Origin: Swaminathania salitolerans
Lineage (GTDB): Bacteria > Pseudomonadota > Alphaproteobacteria > Acetobacterales > Acetobacteraceae
Assembly: GCF_007988945.1 (NCBI RefSeq)
Contig: NZ_BJVC01000002.1
Location: 186,001 to 250,000, forward strand
Direction of reading: 5' to 3'
Length of the DNA stretch: 64,000 bases
The position numbers and the translations under genes were made by a program. Each line of letters begins with the position of its first letter. Position 1 is the stretch's first letter. The notes under the pieces are model-generated. The model ran no database searches, was not told where the DNA came from, and saw only the letters and a program-made list of their open reading frames with translations. Of this stretch, positions 1 through 9,493 are shown piece after piece.

Positions 1-310
1 CGAAGAACAACTCGACCGAGCCGGGGCCATGCTTCACACCGTTGCGCAGCACGTCGATGACCCCGCGCTTGGCGATCTCGCCTTGCAGCCGGTGAAGGAA
101 CTGCAGCCGCTTCGGACCGTCTTCACCTATACCTAGGGCTTCGACAACCTCTGGCTGCGTGGCGTTCAGGAAGTCGAACAGCTTGGCCCGGTCAACGGCG
201 TGGTCCTGGTCGAAATCCGTCGATGCGCCAGCGACGTAACCGGCCTCGTCGATCAGCGAGCAGACAATGAGGGCTTCGAGACCTTTCTCGCTAGTGTCAG
301 TTGTCGGCAT
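1..310 (-). CDS. hsdR: Type I restriction enzyme R subunit, N-terminal fragment (cut by window edge)
   Basis: Reading leftward from an ATG at 310 gives an open frame to the window edge (103 codons). The peptide includes AKLFDFLNATQPEVVEAL and QFLHRLQGEIAKRGVIDVLR, which match the conserved N-terminus of HsdR, the ATP-dependent translocating restriction subunit. A strong ribosome site (GGAGGGGG) lies just before the ATG. The start overlaps the end of the HsdS gene by 14 bases, so it is the distal gene of the R-M operon. Nuclease and helicase domains lie outside the window, so intactness cannot be judged. Confidence 0.85.
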   Translation of the reverse strand, partial: MPTTDTSEKGLEALIVCSLIDEAGYVAGASTDFDQDHAVDRAKLFDFLNATQPEVVEALGIGEDGPKRLQFLHRLQGEIAKRGVIDVLRNGVKHGPGSVELFF

Positions 311-2456
311 CCGCCCCCTCCATCACCTCGGCATCGTCGGCCTCCATTTCCTTGTCAAGCATATCATCCTCGTCGACGACCGGCTCGTCCGCTGACGCGG
401 CGATCTCGATATGACGCACGTCCAACTTGCCGGTGACCACATCGGCGATCAGGCGCTCGCGGTATTCCAGAACAAGCGAAATCTCCGCCTTCGTCTTCTC
501 AATCGTCTGGTTGATTTTTTTGGTCTCGCTGACCACGCGGGCGAGAATGCTTTCCTGCTCTGGCAGATCGGGAAGGCCGAGCGTGAACTCGCGCATGAAA
601 TTCAAGGGAACTCGTTGCTGACCTGCTGCTCCGGTCATTGCCATTTCGCCATCGCGCCGAAATGCGCGCAGCATTATTATCTGATACAGGAAGCGTGGGT
701 CGATTTCTGCGCTTGCTCGTAATACCACGAACTCCGTGGTGCCGAAGCCGATTTCGGTTTCAAGTGCGCCCAGATACGCGCCTTTTCCATTCTCGAAGCA
801 CGGCGTTATCTTGGCGACGACCACATCTTGCCGCTTGAAATAAGTATAACTGCTTCGAAGATCAGCCACCTTGCCGCGCGCACTGCAGTCAATCTCACCT
901 GTAGCTGAAACATTCTCCATCGGCAGGAAAACAACTTCATCGCCATCTGCAAAATTTGCTGAGCTCTCGGTTCGGGAGGGATTGAAGGAAGCGACCTGCT
1001 TGAGCTTACGCACCTCCCAATGCGCAGGAACCTCAGTCATCCCATCGATGCCGGTGGGCTTCATCGGGGCGTTTGGGTTCAGGCCGCGCGTGACCACCCA
1101 GTCGATAATCGTCTGCTTCCGCTCGTTCAACAGCCCGATCAGCCGCCGCTTGTTGCGGGCCAGACGGGTCGTCAAGCGGCCATGCACATCAAGGAAATCG
1201 GCAATCCGTGTCTGTTCCTCGGTCGGAGGAAAAGCAGACGGCATCTGCTTGAACTCGTCCCAGTAGAGCCGATTGCGGTCTGATACTATGCCCCGCGAGA
1301 ACTTGTTCACCTCGCGCTTATAGGCTTCGGTTCTGAACAGGTACGCGTAGTAGCGCGGCTCGACCTCAGGGAATGGACGAGCGACAACGTAGGCGGGGCT
1401 GATGAGGCCATCGGCGGGAGCGACGCCCACTGCGCCTTGCCACATCCTCATCATGTTGTATGCGATGTCACCCTTGGCCGCCCGCTTATACTTGCTGCGA
1501 TCCGTCATCTGCTGCTTGCGCGTGCCGTTCTCCATGTCGCGAACGCGAACGCCCGTGCGCAGAGAAACTTCGAGTATCGGCAATTCCTCGAAGCCGGTCT
1601 CAACACGCTCAGCGAACAGGCGGCCATTGCGACGGACATCCCAATGCGCAGGGATCTCGCCCAGCCAAGGAAGACCACTCTCCCGATACTGAGGAAAAGG
1701 CGCCGGGGCCATCCGGCCGCTCGCAGCTTTGACGTGAGGATTGGAATCTGCGGGCTTGGTGTCGGTAATCATTGGCTGCTCAAATAGGGAAGACTGGGGA
1801 TCGCTTGGCCGCGGCTGGACGGCGTCGACCTGGGATGGCCGCCGACGAGTCCAGCCGGGGATCTCGGCATTGGGCGCGGCCTGGACCGCCTCGATGGGCT
1901 GGCCGAACAGCAGAAACTCTGAGATCGTCAGCGGCGCTATGAACCGCAGGCTCTCCGCCTCGTCGCCCTTCAGCTGCTCGCGCAGTTCCATCAGCAGCCG
2001 CCCGAGCACGTTCATACCGACGAGTGTGCCATCGTCGGCAACCTGCGCGCCCCAGAAGTCGTCTTTACGGGATTGCTCGACGATGGGGCGTTCCCCGGTC
2101 GCCAGGAGCAGCCTGCCGAACTCACGCCAGTTCTGCGCTAGCTTCACGCGCAGGCACCACCGCATAATCTTGACCCGCACAAAGTCCCAGTCGTGCCGGG
2201 AGCCCCGCCGAAACGGCTTGCTGCGCATCTTTGCTGTCATCGGGCTGTTTTCACCGACGATGAGCTGCTGCACCTCGGGCATGTGTGGGAAGCGGCATGC
2301 CTGATAGAGCGCTTCCGACGTGCGGATGCGGATGCCGTTTACGCGAAGCGGAAATCCCGGCGCCATGTTCGACAGACCACCGAACCGCTCGTTCGTCTTG
2401 AGGAAGACGACGCTGGCGGCACGGTCATATGTGCGAACCTGGCTGGCTTGAGACAT
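297..2456 (-). CDS. hsdS: NADAR-HsdS fusion: type I DNA specificity subunit with N-terminal NADAR domain
   Basis: 719 codons from the ATG at 2456, which overlaps the upstream stop by one base (TGATG) and has AAGGA upstream. Residues ~10-165 form a NADAR/YbiA-like domain (FGGLSNMAPGF, SEALYQACRFP, and an N-V-L-G-R-L-L-M-E-L-R end). Known NADAR proteins are N-glycosidases or ADP-ribosyl-guanine hydrolases. After a linker come two HsdS target-recognition halves, each opened by a related motif (LPWLGEIPAHWDVRR ~257; EVPAHWEVRKLK ~473), with coiled-coil ends (QTRIADFLD; QESILARVV). The acidic C-terminal tail (EMEADDAEVMEGADADN) is unusual. Typical HsdS is ~400-450 aa, so the extra ~240 N-terminal residues are the anomaly. 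The R-M role is secure; what the NADAR part does here is unknown. Confidence 0.85.
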   Translation of the reverse strand: MSQASQVRTYDRAASVVFLKTNERFGGLSNMAPGFPLRVNGIRIRTSEALYQACRFPHMPEVQQLIVGENSPMTAKMRSKPFRRGSRHDWDFVRVKIMRWCLRVKLAQNWREFGRLLLATGERPIVEQSRKDDFWGAQVADDGTLVGMNVLGRLLMELREQLKGDEAESLRFIAPLTISEFLLFGQPIEAVQAAPNAEIPGWTRRRPSQVDAVQPRPSDPQSSLFEQPMITDTKPADSNPHVKAASGRMAPAPFPQYRESGLPWLGEIPAHWDVRRNGRLFAERVETGFEELPILEVSLRTGVRVRDMENGTRKQQMTDRSKYKRAAKGDIAYNMMRMWQGAVGVAPADGLISPAYVVARPFPEVEPRYYAYLFRTEAYKREVNKFSRGIVSDRNRLYWDEFKQMPSAFPPTEEQTRIADFLDVHGRLTTRLARNKRRLIGLLNERKQTIIDWVVTRGLNPNAPMKPTGIDGMTEVPAHWEVRKLKQVASFNPSRTESSANFADGDEVVFLPMENVSATGEIDCSARGKVADLRSSYTYFKRQDVVVAKITPCFENGKGAYLGALETEIGFGTTEFVVLRASAEIDPRFLYQIIMLRAFRRDGEMAMTGAAGQQRVPLNFMREFTLGLPDLPEQESILARVVSETKKINQTIEKTKAEISLVLEYRERLIADVVTGKLDVRHIEIAASADEPVVDEDDMLDKEMEADDAEVMEGADADN

Positions 2457-3490
2457 CAGAAAACGTCCTTCGCCAACATCGCCATGAAGCGCTTCATCGA
2501 TGTGTCGCTGTTGGTCGTCCGCGGGAACAGCGGATGCCAGGGATCGCCCGCCCAGAAAGCTAGAGGCGCGTTGTTCGGGCAATTCCTGAAGGTGACGATC
2601 AGCGAGCCGAAGCCGAGCGTGTCGAGGATCATGTTGCCCAACGGGCGCTGATATTGATTGAGGTGAGGGCACATCTGTCGGATGCGAACGCCAGCCTTCA
2701 GAAATTCATTTTCCAAGAGCTGGCGACCAATGTCGCTGGAGAAGATGCCATTCCCGCCGACATTGCCTGCGGTGCGCAGGTTGGGGGCATAGCGCATCGC
2801 AGCGACGTAGGCTTTGACACCCTCGTCGTCTGGGATCGCGACTGGTCGCAGGACGTCGGAAGTTGTGGTGTGGGCCTTTCGGTCTTCCAGCTCGATCGCA
2901 CGCCACCAGGTTAGGTCGACTTTCTTACCAGAAGCTGTTGCGGCCTCCTTAATTTTGCCGTTGGCGTAATGCTGTCCGCCGCTATGCAGCGCGATGGTGA
3001 TAACGTGCACTTTCGCCTCGGCTGGAGCCTCGTTTGCGATCCACGTTTCGAGATCGCGCCGGACGCGGTTCCCGGTGAAGATGGCGTCGTCCAGATAGAC
3101 GAAGGCGTGTGGTGCAGTACCACAATCTATAGCGGCGAAACCGCACTTTTCCTCCAGCACCTTGCTGAACAGCGCGAGCATCTCCTTCTGGCTGGCGCCG
3201 CCGCCCTGAATGTCCAGAAACTTCACGCCCTTCCAGTAGGTGCATGGATCATCGCCGACGAGCTTTTCGGTCTGGAACAACCCGGCTAGGAACTTTTTCG
3301 TCCTTTTGCGCGAAAAGTAGGTCTGCTTGAGGACATGGTCCATCTCGCGTAGGATCGGGAGCTGCACCGCGGGGTCAAATTGGTTGATCCAGCGCTCGAC
3401 ATGCTCCGGTGTCGGCGCCGCTAGATCACCCTCACGATAATCGGCAGTCGTCGCGACTATCGACGCGAGAAGGTCGTCCCGTTCAGCCAT
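2456..3490 (-). CDS. Phosphoribosyltransferase-fold protein in the R-M operon (PRTase-CE-like)
   Basis: 344 aa from an ATG at 3490 with GGAGAG upstream; a longer TTG start at 3535 lacks a good site. The motif HAFVYLDDAIFTGNR (~residues 128-142) is the D-D...T-G PRPP-binding loop of the type I phosphoribosyltransferase fold. The rest does not resemble a housekeeping purine or pyrimidine enzyme. It includes conserved-looking W, H and N residues (LHSGGQHYANG, NVGGNGIFSSD). Its stop overlaps the start of the NADAR-HsdS gene, implying coupled translation. PRTase-like domains with this general layout are known from conflict-system operons. The substrate is unknown; a nucleotide, NAD-like compound or DNA base are all possible. 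Confidence 0.65.
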   Translation of the reverse strand: MAERDDLLASIVATTADYREGDLAAPTPEHVERWINQFDPAVQLPILREMDHVLKQTYFSRKRTKKFLAGLFQTEKLVGDDPCTYWKGVKFLDIQGGGASQKEMLALFSKVLEEKCGFAAIDCGTAPHAFVYLDDAIFTGNRVRRDLETWIANEAPAEAKVHVITIALHSGGQHYANGKIKEAATASGKKVDLTWWRAIELEDRKAHTTTSDVLRPVAIPDDEGVKAYVAAMRYAPNLRTAGNVGGNGIFSSDIGRQLLENEFLKAGVRIRQMCPHLNQYQRPLGNMILDTLGFGSLIVTFRNCPNNAPLAFWAGDPWHPLFPRTTNSDTSMKRFMAMLAKDVF

Positions 3491-3531
3491 GTCTCGTCTC
3501 TCCGTTTGCGTTGCGTGTCCGTGACGGCATT

Positions 3532-5328
3532 TCAAAGCCCCTTGAAGTAGGTTTTGATTTTTTGGGCCATCAACTTGCGTCGCTGTTCCAGGAAGTCATC
3601 GAAGGATGGGATCTCTCCGTCCAGCATGCACTCCGGCAAGCAACTCATCCGCAGATTGGCCCGCAACTCCTCAATCGTCGTGATGCCACCATACTTCTTG
3701 GCGCCGCCGTTGCACTGGTCCGCCAGCTCAGCGAAGTAAGTCTTCGGGTCGCGGTCACCGATGCCGATGTTGATCTCGCTCTGGGCCAGGACGAAGTTGG
3801 CGATCTGGTTGTAGCGGCCGCGCGTAAGCCCCTGGCCCTTGAGGTGATTACGCGGATAAACGTGATGCACGTCGCTCCGGTTCAACAGCAGGTCACGCAC
3901 GGTGATGTCACGCGACAGGAACCCAAGGTCGCCGAGCTTCACCTGGGCTGCCCGATAGACAAGGAAGTAGGGACTAGAAGCGGACGATGTATCCATCTCC
4001 TGCGGCAGCAGAGTGTTCCAGAAGCTTTCGGGCAGCTCCGCGTCGATCACCGCATCGGTGTATGAGGCCAGGCCTCGGGACTCGATCTGACGGATATCGA
4101 AATCGAAGGCCGTTTCGGGACTGCCCGAATAACGCCCGCGCAGGAGCGACATGACGTACCAGCGCCGAACGAGCCGCTCGATGTCGGCGGCCGGCACGCC
4201 TTCGGCGCGGCCACGAAGGTAGAGGATGTAAGCAAAGTTGATGGCGTTCTGGCTGCGGATCAGGCCGGAGGTGACGAACCCGGCCGAGCGCAGGATCATC
4301 GTGAGCCTGTCAAAGTGGGTCTTATTGATGAAGTTGAGGACACCGGCCTTCAGCTTGTCGAAGGCCTCCTCGGCGACCACTTCCTCGTATTGCTTCGTCT
4401 CGAAGTTACGTCCCGACAGCAGGGCGACCAAATCCTGCAACTTGCCCCTGCGGAACTCCGACGTGAACGCCACGCGCAGCATATCGGTGTAGGACGGATC
4501 GTAGAGGTCGTCGCTCACGTCCTTCAGCCAACGCATCTTCGGCAGGAACTCGGAAGCGGCGAATGCCTTGTCGCCCTTCTCGATGCGAGGCAGGAATTCG
4601 GGCGCGACGGCGAGGTGGCAGAAATAGTCGATCGCCTTGCGCAGCATGTTGCCGCCATAGGTGTCGTTCGCCGCGATTTTCGACATGGCAAAATCGGCCT
4701 GACTGAGCGATGCCCCGGCCGAATTCACCCGGATGAAGATCTCGGTGACCGTCTCGATGTCGAGATCTTCGGCCAGCTCGATGATGCCGACCTGATTGTT
4801 GATGATCTTGCGGACCTTTTCCAGCACTAATGAAATCTGGTCTTGATCAGCGTCCGGATTGCGCGCTGTATATTCGCGCGTAAGCTTGGTCAGGCTGGCA
4901 TCAGGCGCGAAGACCGTTGCCAGGTCGGGGATCCACGAGGCGTCCTTATGGATGGCCGGGTTCGAAACCTCGAAGCGCTCCTCGACCGGGTGGAATGCGA
5001 TTCGTATGCGTACGGTCTCGTAATCCTTGGTCAGCACCTCCTGGCCGAGCAATGCGGCCATGAGCGCGGTGACGCGCTGTTGCCCGTCGATCAAAATGCG
5101 CTTACCCGAGGATGTGGAACCATCTTTCAGCCTTACCGACGGGTTCCGCCAGGCGATCAGATAGCCGACAGGATAGCCCTGATAGAGCGAGTCCAGAAGG
5201 TTGCGGACCTTGGTAGCACCCCAAACGAAGGGGCGCTGGATTTCCGGTATCGCGATCTCGCCCGACTTCACCCAGATAAGCAGGGTTTCGATCGGATGGG
5301 GGGTGACTGAGTACCGTTGGGTAGCCAT
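3532..5328 (-). CDS. DUF262 / GmrSD-like protein with C-terminal HNH-type motif
   Basis: 598 aa. The N-terminus has [11 protein letters not shown] and [12 protein letters not shown] (~residue 80), the hallmark of DUF262 (GmrS-type nucleotide-using domain). The C-terminus has [11 protein letters not shown] (~487) and an N-rich stretch ([13 protein letters not shown]) typical of the His-Asn-rich DUF1524/HNH partner. Such proteins are modification-dependent endonucleases or toxin-like effectors (GmrSD, BrxU and SspE relatives). Ribosome site GGGAGG sits inside the hsdM 3' end and the two genes are two bases apart. Embedded between hsdM and hsdS, it may add a second nuclease activity to the system; this is inference. 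Confidence 0.8.
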   Translation of the reverse strand: MATQRYSVTPHPIETLLIWVKSGEIAIPEIQRPFVWGATKVRNLLDSLYQGYPVGYLIAWRNPSVRLKDGSTSSGKRILIDGQQRVTALMAALLGQEVLTKDYETVRIRIAFHPVEERFEVSNPAIHKDASWIPDLATVFAPDASLTKLTREYTARNPDADQDQISLVLEKVRKIINNQVGIIELAEDLDIETVTEIFIRVNSAGASLSQADFAMSKIAANDTYGGNMLRKAIDYFCHLAVAPEFLPRIEKGDKAFAASEFLPKMRWLKDVSDDLYDPSYTDMLRVAFTSEFRRGKLQDLVALLSGRNFETKQYEEVVAEEAFDKLKAGVLNFINKTHFDRLTMILRSAGFVTSGLIRSQNAINFAYILYLRGRAEGVPAADIERLVRRWYVMSLLRGRYSGSPETAFDFDIRQIESRGLASYTDAVIDAELPESFWNTLLPQEMDTSSASSPYFLVYRAAQVKLGDLGFLSRDITVRDLLLNRSDVHHVYPRNHLKGQGLTRGRYNQIANFVLAQSEINIGIGDRDPKTYFAELADQCNGGAKKYGGITTIEELRANLRMSCLPECMLDGEIPSFDDFLEQRRKLMAQKIKTYFKGL

Positions 5329-5330
5329 GC

Positions 5331-7463
5331 TCAGTGGCCTCCCGTTAACACGTCTTCAAGAAGGCCTTCGGTTTCCTGCTCAAGAGCCCGGATGTCGGCC
5401 TCGATCTCTTGGAGCGTCCGCAGCGGCTGCGGCTTGTAGAAGTGCCGCGTGAAGGAAATTTCATAGCCGATGACCGTCTTGGAGGGATCGATCCATGCGT
5501 CGGCCGCATGAGGCAGAACTTCGCGACGGAAGAACGCCTCGATACCGCCGTCATCTAAAAACGGCACCTGTTCGGTGTCCCTCAACTCCGTGTCCGGTTC
5601 GAATTCGACGATCGCCGGTTTGCCACCGACGGTCAGATGATAGTTGCCGTGAAGCGCATCAGAGTCCTCATCGGCGCCCGGCTTGATCTTGGACACCTTC
5701 TTGATGACCGGTTTCGCCCCGGAATCTTTTATGCCCAATCCTGCCATCAGGAGCTTCTGGCGCTTGGCTGTCATACGGACGCCGCGCTTGCACGCCACAG
5801 CTTCGACTTCTTCAAGGAAGCGGTTGAAATCGAGATGGGGGCCTTCGCCAAGCTGCTCAGCCACCGCTTCCACAACGTCAATGAGGGGCTCTTCAGCAGC
5901 CTCCGCGCACGTCTTTGCGAGGCGACGCTGCGAGATCGCGGACAGTTCGACCTTTAAGCGCAAGGGCCGCTCGACCGTCACCTTCCAGTAACCGAACGCC
6001 GCGTTGGGGAAGATCTTCGACTGCTCGCTTTCCTCGCTGTTGAGGAAGCTGTCGCAGATGCGCTTAATGCCATCCGGCCCGAGAATGCAGTTCTTCTTAC
6101 CGAGGTTTTTCCGCAGAGGTTTGAACCATGCCGTCGCATCAATCAGCTGGACCTTGCCCTTGCGGGACTCTGCCTTGCGATTGCTGAGCACCCAAATGTA
6201 AGTCGCGATACCAGTGTTGTAGAAAATGTTTAGCGGCAGCGCGATGATGGCCTCAAGCCAATCATTCTCGATGACCCAGCGCCGCACATTGCTCTCACCC
6301 GATCCCGCATCGCCCGTGAACAGAGATGAGCCATTGTGGACCTCGGCGATCCGGCTGCCGACCTTGGTGGCCTTCTTCATCTTGCTCAGCATGTTGGCTA
6401 GAAACACCATCTGGCCATCGCTGGAGCGCGTGATCAGGCTGTACTCGGGATCGCCATCGTGCTCGATCACAAAGCGGGGGTCGGTGATGTCCTTCTTGCC
6501 GCCGAGCCGGTCGAGATCGGATTTCCAGCTCTTGCCGTAAGGAGGGTTCGAAAGCATGAAATCGAACTCACTCGATGGGAATGCATCGCTGGAGAGCGTC
6601 GAGCCATACTTCATGTTCTCGGCTTCGGCCCCTTCACCTTTAAGGATGAGGTCCGCCTTGCTGATGGCGAATGTCTCGGGATTGACCTCCTGTCCGTAGA
6701 GGTGGACCGACACCTCTTTCCCGTGGTCGGTCGCTAACTTGATCAGCGTCTCTTCCGCGACCGTCAGCATGCCTCCCGTGCCGCAGGCACCATCGTAGAC
6801 GAGATAGGTGCCTGACTGAATTTCATCCGTGATCGGCATGAAGATCAGGTACGCCATGAGCTCGACCACGTCGCGAGGCGTGAAGTGCTCTCCGGCCTCC
6901 TCGTTGTTCTCTTCGTTAAACCGCCTGATAAGCTCCTCGAAGATTGTTCCCATTGAGTGGTTGTCGAGCCCGGGCAGACGCACACTTCCGTTTTGGTGCA
7001 GCACGGGCTTAGGGCTGAGATTAACCGATGGGTCGAGGAACTTTTCGATCAGGAACCCGAGCGCGTCCGCTTCGACAAGCGTTGGGATCTGATTGCGGAA
7101 CTTGAACTTGTCGAGCACTTCCTGAACATTCGGGGAGAAGCCGTCGAGGTAGGCCTCGAAGTCCGACTTCAGCTGCTGGCGGCGTGCGCGAGACGTGAGG
7201 TCGCGAAGCCGGAACTGCGATGTGTTGTAGAAGGCTTCTCCCGACGCTTGGCAAAGCGCCGCATGCTGGTTGGCGATACCAGCTTTGTCCAACTGCGCCT
7301 TCATGGCTAGAACCGCATCCTTGGTCGGTTCAAGGACAGCGTCGAGCCGGCGAATTACTGTCATTGGCAGGATAACATCGCGATACTTACCTCGAACATA
7401 TACATCGCGCAGAACATCGTCCGCGATATTCCAGATGAAATTACTGATGTTCAAATCGCTCAC
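5331..7463 (-). CDS. hsdM: Type I restriction-modification M subunit (N6-adenine methyltransferase)
   Basis: 710 aa from a GTG at 7463, chosen because GAGGGG lies 5-6 bases upstream; the open frame extends further upstream without homology. Motifs are [12 protein letters not shown] (~194), the SAM-binding [12 protein letters not shown] (~221) and the catalytic [10 protein letters not shown] (~303). It methylates adenine within the site chosen by HsdS and is needed for both host protection and the restriction complex. It is longer than common HsdM (~500-530 aa): ~180 C-terminal residues carry an extra helical region ([29 protein letters not shown]). It overlaps the HTH gene by 23 bases. Confidence 0.93.
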   Translation of the reverse strand: MSDLNISNFIWNIADDVLRDVYVRGKYRDVILPMTVIRRLDAVLEPTKDAVLAMKAQLDKAGIANQHAALCQASGEAFYNTSQFRLRDLTSRARRQQLKSDFEAYLDGFSPNVQEVLDKFKFRNQIPTLVEADALGFLIEKFLDPSVNLSPKPVLHQNGSVRLPGLDNHSMGTIFEELIRRFNEENNEEAGEHFTPRDVVELMAYLIFMPITDEIQSGTYLVYDGACGTGGMLTVAEETLIKLATDHGKEVSVHLYGQEVNPETFAISKADLILKGEGAEAENMKYGSTLSSDAFPSSEFDFMLSNPPYGKSWKSDLDRLGGKKDITDPRFVIEHDGDPEYSLITRSSDGQMVFLANMLSKMKKATKVGSRIAEVHNGSSLFTGDAGSGESNVRRWVIENDWLEAIIALPLNIFYNTGIATYIWVLSNRKAESRKGKVQLIDATAWFKPLRKNLGKKNCILGPDGIKRICDSFLNSEESEQSKIFPNAAFGYWKVTVERPLRLKVELSAISQRRLAKTCAEAAEEPLIDVVEAVAEQLGEGPHLDFNRFLEEVEAVACKRGVRMTAKRQKLLMAGLGIKDSGAKPVIKKVSKIKPGADEDSDALHGNYHLTVGGKPAIVEFEPDTELRDTEQVPFLDDGGIEAFFRREVLPHAADAWIDPSKTVIGYEISFTRHFYKPQPLRTLQEIEADIRALEQETEGLLEDVLTGGH

Positions 7464-7671
7464 TCGTTTCCCCTCGAACACTCTTTTGGGCAGCTTTTTT
7501 CTGCAGGTCGATCCAACCATCGAGATCCGATCTCTTGAAGCGCCACGCGCCGGCCACTTTGAACCCCGGCAGATCACCGCGCTTGGCTAGTCGGTAAATC
7601 GTTTTCTCGTCGACGTTCAGATAGGCTGCCACGCCCCGCACAGTCATCGCCTGCTCAGGTGCTTCTTCCAT
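7441..7671 (-). CDS. Small helix-turn-helix DNA-binding protein (MerR/excisionase-type)
   Basis: 76 aa from the second of two close ATGs (7671), because GAGG lies six bases before it and directly abuts the first ATG (7677). The fold signature is VAAYLNVDEKTIYRLAKRGDLPGFKVAGAWRF split over ~10-42, a winged HTH of the excisionase/MerR (HTH_17) family. It is the first gene of the type I operon and overlaps hsdM, so autoregulation of the operon is the simplest role. A recombination directionality role is possible but no integrase is adjacent. Confidence 0.8.
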   Translation of the reverse strand: MEEAPEQAMTVRGVAAYLNVDEKTIYRLAKRGDLPGFKVAGAWRFKRSDLDGWIDLQKKAAQKSVRGETSERFEHQ

Positions 7672-7677
7672 CGTCAT

Positions 7678-7948
7678 CCTCGCTATTCTTTGAGACGATA
7701 GCAGTCGAATTCTGGGTAGGCCAGTCCAAACGTGGTCGTTGCAGCACGACGCTCAGTGTAGGCAACGGCTCAAGGAATGGTATAGAGGGCTATGGAGTAG
7801 ACGTAGTTCTCATCGGTATCCCGCATGGCACGCTTGGTGAGATACGAACCTCGACCTGGTAAAATGCATGTACAAGTCCGCTATCCGTCTTTGTCGGCAG
7901 AGTGTCGGATGTTTGATGTCGTCTTTCGGGAAACGCTCTCAACAGAAG
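7678..7948. other. Intergenic region between R-M operon and IS copy
   Basis: No gene seen. It must contain the promoter of the R-M operon. A short inverted repeat GTCGT-N6-ACGAC (7735-7750) could be an operator for the HTH protein, but arms of five bases are weak evidence. Confidence 0.35.
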
Positions 7949-8008
7949 TGGTCCCCGTTTTTCAGACAGGGGCATAAGGTATAGACCGGCCTGAGAGAGG
8001 ACGGGTTT

Positions 8009-8320
8009 ATGGGTAAGGTTACGCGGAAGAGGTATTCGGGCGAGTTCAAGTTTCGGGTGGCGCTGGAGGCGATCCGGGGCGAGCAGACGCTGGCGGAACT
8101 GGCGTCGAAGCACGGTGTGCATCAGACGATGATCGCCCAATGGAAGCGCCAGGCGATTGAGGGGATGGCAGGTATTTTCTCCGGCAAGACGGCACCGGAG
8201 TCGACAGCCAGCCCGGCTGACAAGGAGAAGCTGCATGCCAAGATCGGTCAGCTTCTGGTGGAACGAGATTTTTTGCGGGATGCCTCTATTCGGTTGGGCG
8301 TGATCAGAGGCGGCAAATGA
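8009..8320 (+). CDS. IS3-family OrfA (transposase HTH subunit)
   Basis: 103 aa with KRYSGEFKFRVALEAIRGE and a HTH_Tnp helix-turn-helix (LAELASKHGVHQTMIAQWKR, ~31-50), followed by a leucine-rich zone (KLHAKIGQLLVERDFL). In this family OrfA binds the terminal repeats and is joined to OrfB by -1 frameshifting. The stop overlaps the OrfB start as ATGA at 8317-8320. It appears intact. Confidence 0.9.
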   Translation: MGKVTRKRYSGEFKFRVALEAIRGEQTLAELASKHGVHQTMIAQWKRQAIEGMAGIFSGKTAPESTASPADKEKLHAKIGQLLVERDFLRDASIRLGVIRGGK

Positions 8321-9095
8321 TCGACCTGATGCGGCCGATCGACGCGCAGTTCCTGGAGACACCGTATTACGGGTCGCGGCAGATGACGCGGCACCTTCGG
8401 CGGCTCGGCCATGATGTCGGACGCAAGCGTGTCCGCCGGCTCATGACAGTCATGAGGCTGCGGGCGATCTATCAGAGGCCGCGCACGACCGTGCCACATC
8501 CGGCGCATCGGAAATATCCCTGTCTGCTGCGGGATCTCGTGAGCGATCGGCCCAATCAGGTCTGGTGCTCGGACATCACCTATATTCCAATGCGCAAGGG
8601 CTTCCTCTACCTCGTGTCGATCATGGACTGGTCGACGCGCGAGGTTTTGTCGTGGCGGTTGTCGAACACTATGGATTCAGAATTCTGTATCGAAGCGCTG
8701 CAGGAGGCCCTGATCCGGTATGGCGCGCCGGAGATCTTCAACACGGACCAGGGCTCGAATTCACGACGCCCCGGTTCACGGAGGTGCTGGAAGCGCGCCT
8801 GATCCGCATCAGCATGGACGGACGGGGACGCTGGTTGGACAACGTGTTCATCGAGCGCCTGTGGCGTTCTCTGAAATACGAATGCGTCTATCTCCACGCA
8901 TTCGAGAGCGGTTCGGAGCTGCGGGCCGGGCTTACCGGGTGGATCGCTCACTATAATGGGCATCGTCCGCATTCGGTACTGGGTGGACGAACGCCCGATG
9001 AGGCGTATCATGACGCATCGACACCATCAGGTCCGGGGTTAACCCCGGACCTGATGGTCAATAGCAACAGCCACGCCGTCAGAATGGCGGCATGA
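8317..9095 (+). pseudogene. IS3-family OrfB transposase, frameshifted
   Basis: The integrase core is recognisable: D in WCSDITYIPM, D in FNTDQGS, E in DNVFIERLW, then HYNGHRPHSVLGGRTPDEAYHDA. The frame shifts at ~8757 between the second D and the E: TDQGS is followed by a GAATTC hexamer where a glutamine-phenylalanine codon pair is expected. One missing base (a C in CAATTC or CAGTTC) explains it. This inactivates the DDE domain unless complemented. Confidence 0.85.
9023..9058. repeat. 36 bp perfect palindrome near the IS 3' end
   Basis: Every position from 9023 to 9040 pairs with 9041 to 9058, centred on GTTAAC. It lies after the conserved end of OrfB. The deletion derivative of this IS has a hairpin at the same place (62331-62364) whose arms differ but still pair, pointing to selection for structure, perhaps a terminator that blocks read-through. 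Confidence 0.8.
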
Positions 9096-9226
9096 CAACA
9101 ACCGAATATAGCTTATCAAGCCCACAAAACTGTCCGAACAGACGGGTCTACATCTGACTCATCGTCGCGTGCAACGGGCGACGTCTGCTTCTGGGAGGCG
9201 CTGAGCCACGCCCCATGCGTCCTAGA

Positions 9227-9387
9227 TGTAGGCGAAAGCTGACATCCTAGCTTAAGCGCGGTCATACAGGCAGACAGCCGATCTGCGCCGCATCGAAATT
9301 GTGCCTCTAAGGCGGGCTTCCTAGCCCATCAACTGCCGTTTCACGCGCAACCTACCTACTTCCGATAATATAATCTACCCGAAGTAG
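9227..9387 (+). repeat. Direct repeat copy A flanking the AT-rich gene
   Basis: About 160 bp resembling 10792-10957 in the same orientation. Shared blocks are TGTAGGCGAAAGCTGACATC, CAGACAG.C.ATCTGCGCCGC and CTACTTCCGATAA. It ends in an inverted repeat (CTACTTC 9356-9362 / GAAGTAG 9381-9387). Both copies also keep a GCAGA...TCTGC stem. The two copies bracket the gene at 9494-10596. Confidence 0.75.
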
Positions 9388-9493
9388 GTCAGCGCATAGG
9401 AAGCCACACCGGAACTCATTGTCCGGAATGGGGAGAGAGCCGAACGTCCGGTTTTGAGCAGAACGGTTCGTCTACGTCTTGAAAATTTTTCAT

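Larger units (their letters stand above)
7949..9152 (+). mobile_element. IS3-family insertion sequence, inactive copy (~1.2 kb)
   Basis: Contains orfA and orfB of an IS3-family element. The left end begins TGGTCCCCGTTTTTCAGACA and the right end, read inward, ends in CGGACAG after TG..., giving imperfect terminal inverted repeats. Exact ends are approximate. Flanks do not show a 3-4 bp target duplication, so the copy may be rearranged. orfB is frameshifted. A deletion derivative of a related element is at 62131-62451. Confidence 0.75.

Noticed and set aside
7945-9156. Target-site duplication of the IS3 copy
   Set aside because: GAAG on the left and TCTG on the right do not match; ends are too uncertain to claim one.
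9356-9387. Chromosomal dif site
   Set aside because: 11-6-11 spacing is dif-like but the right arm does not match XerD consensus; kept only as part of the repeat.
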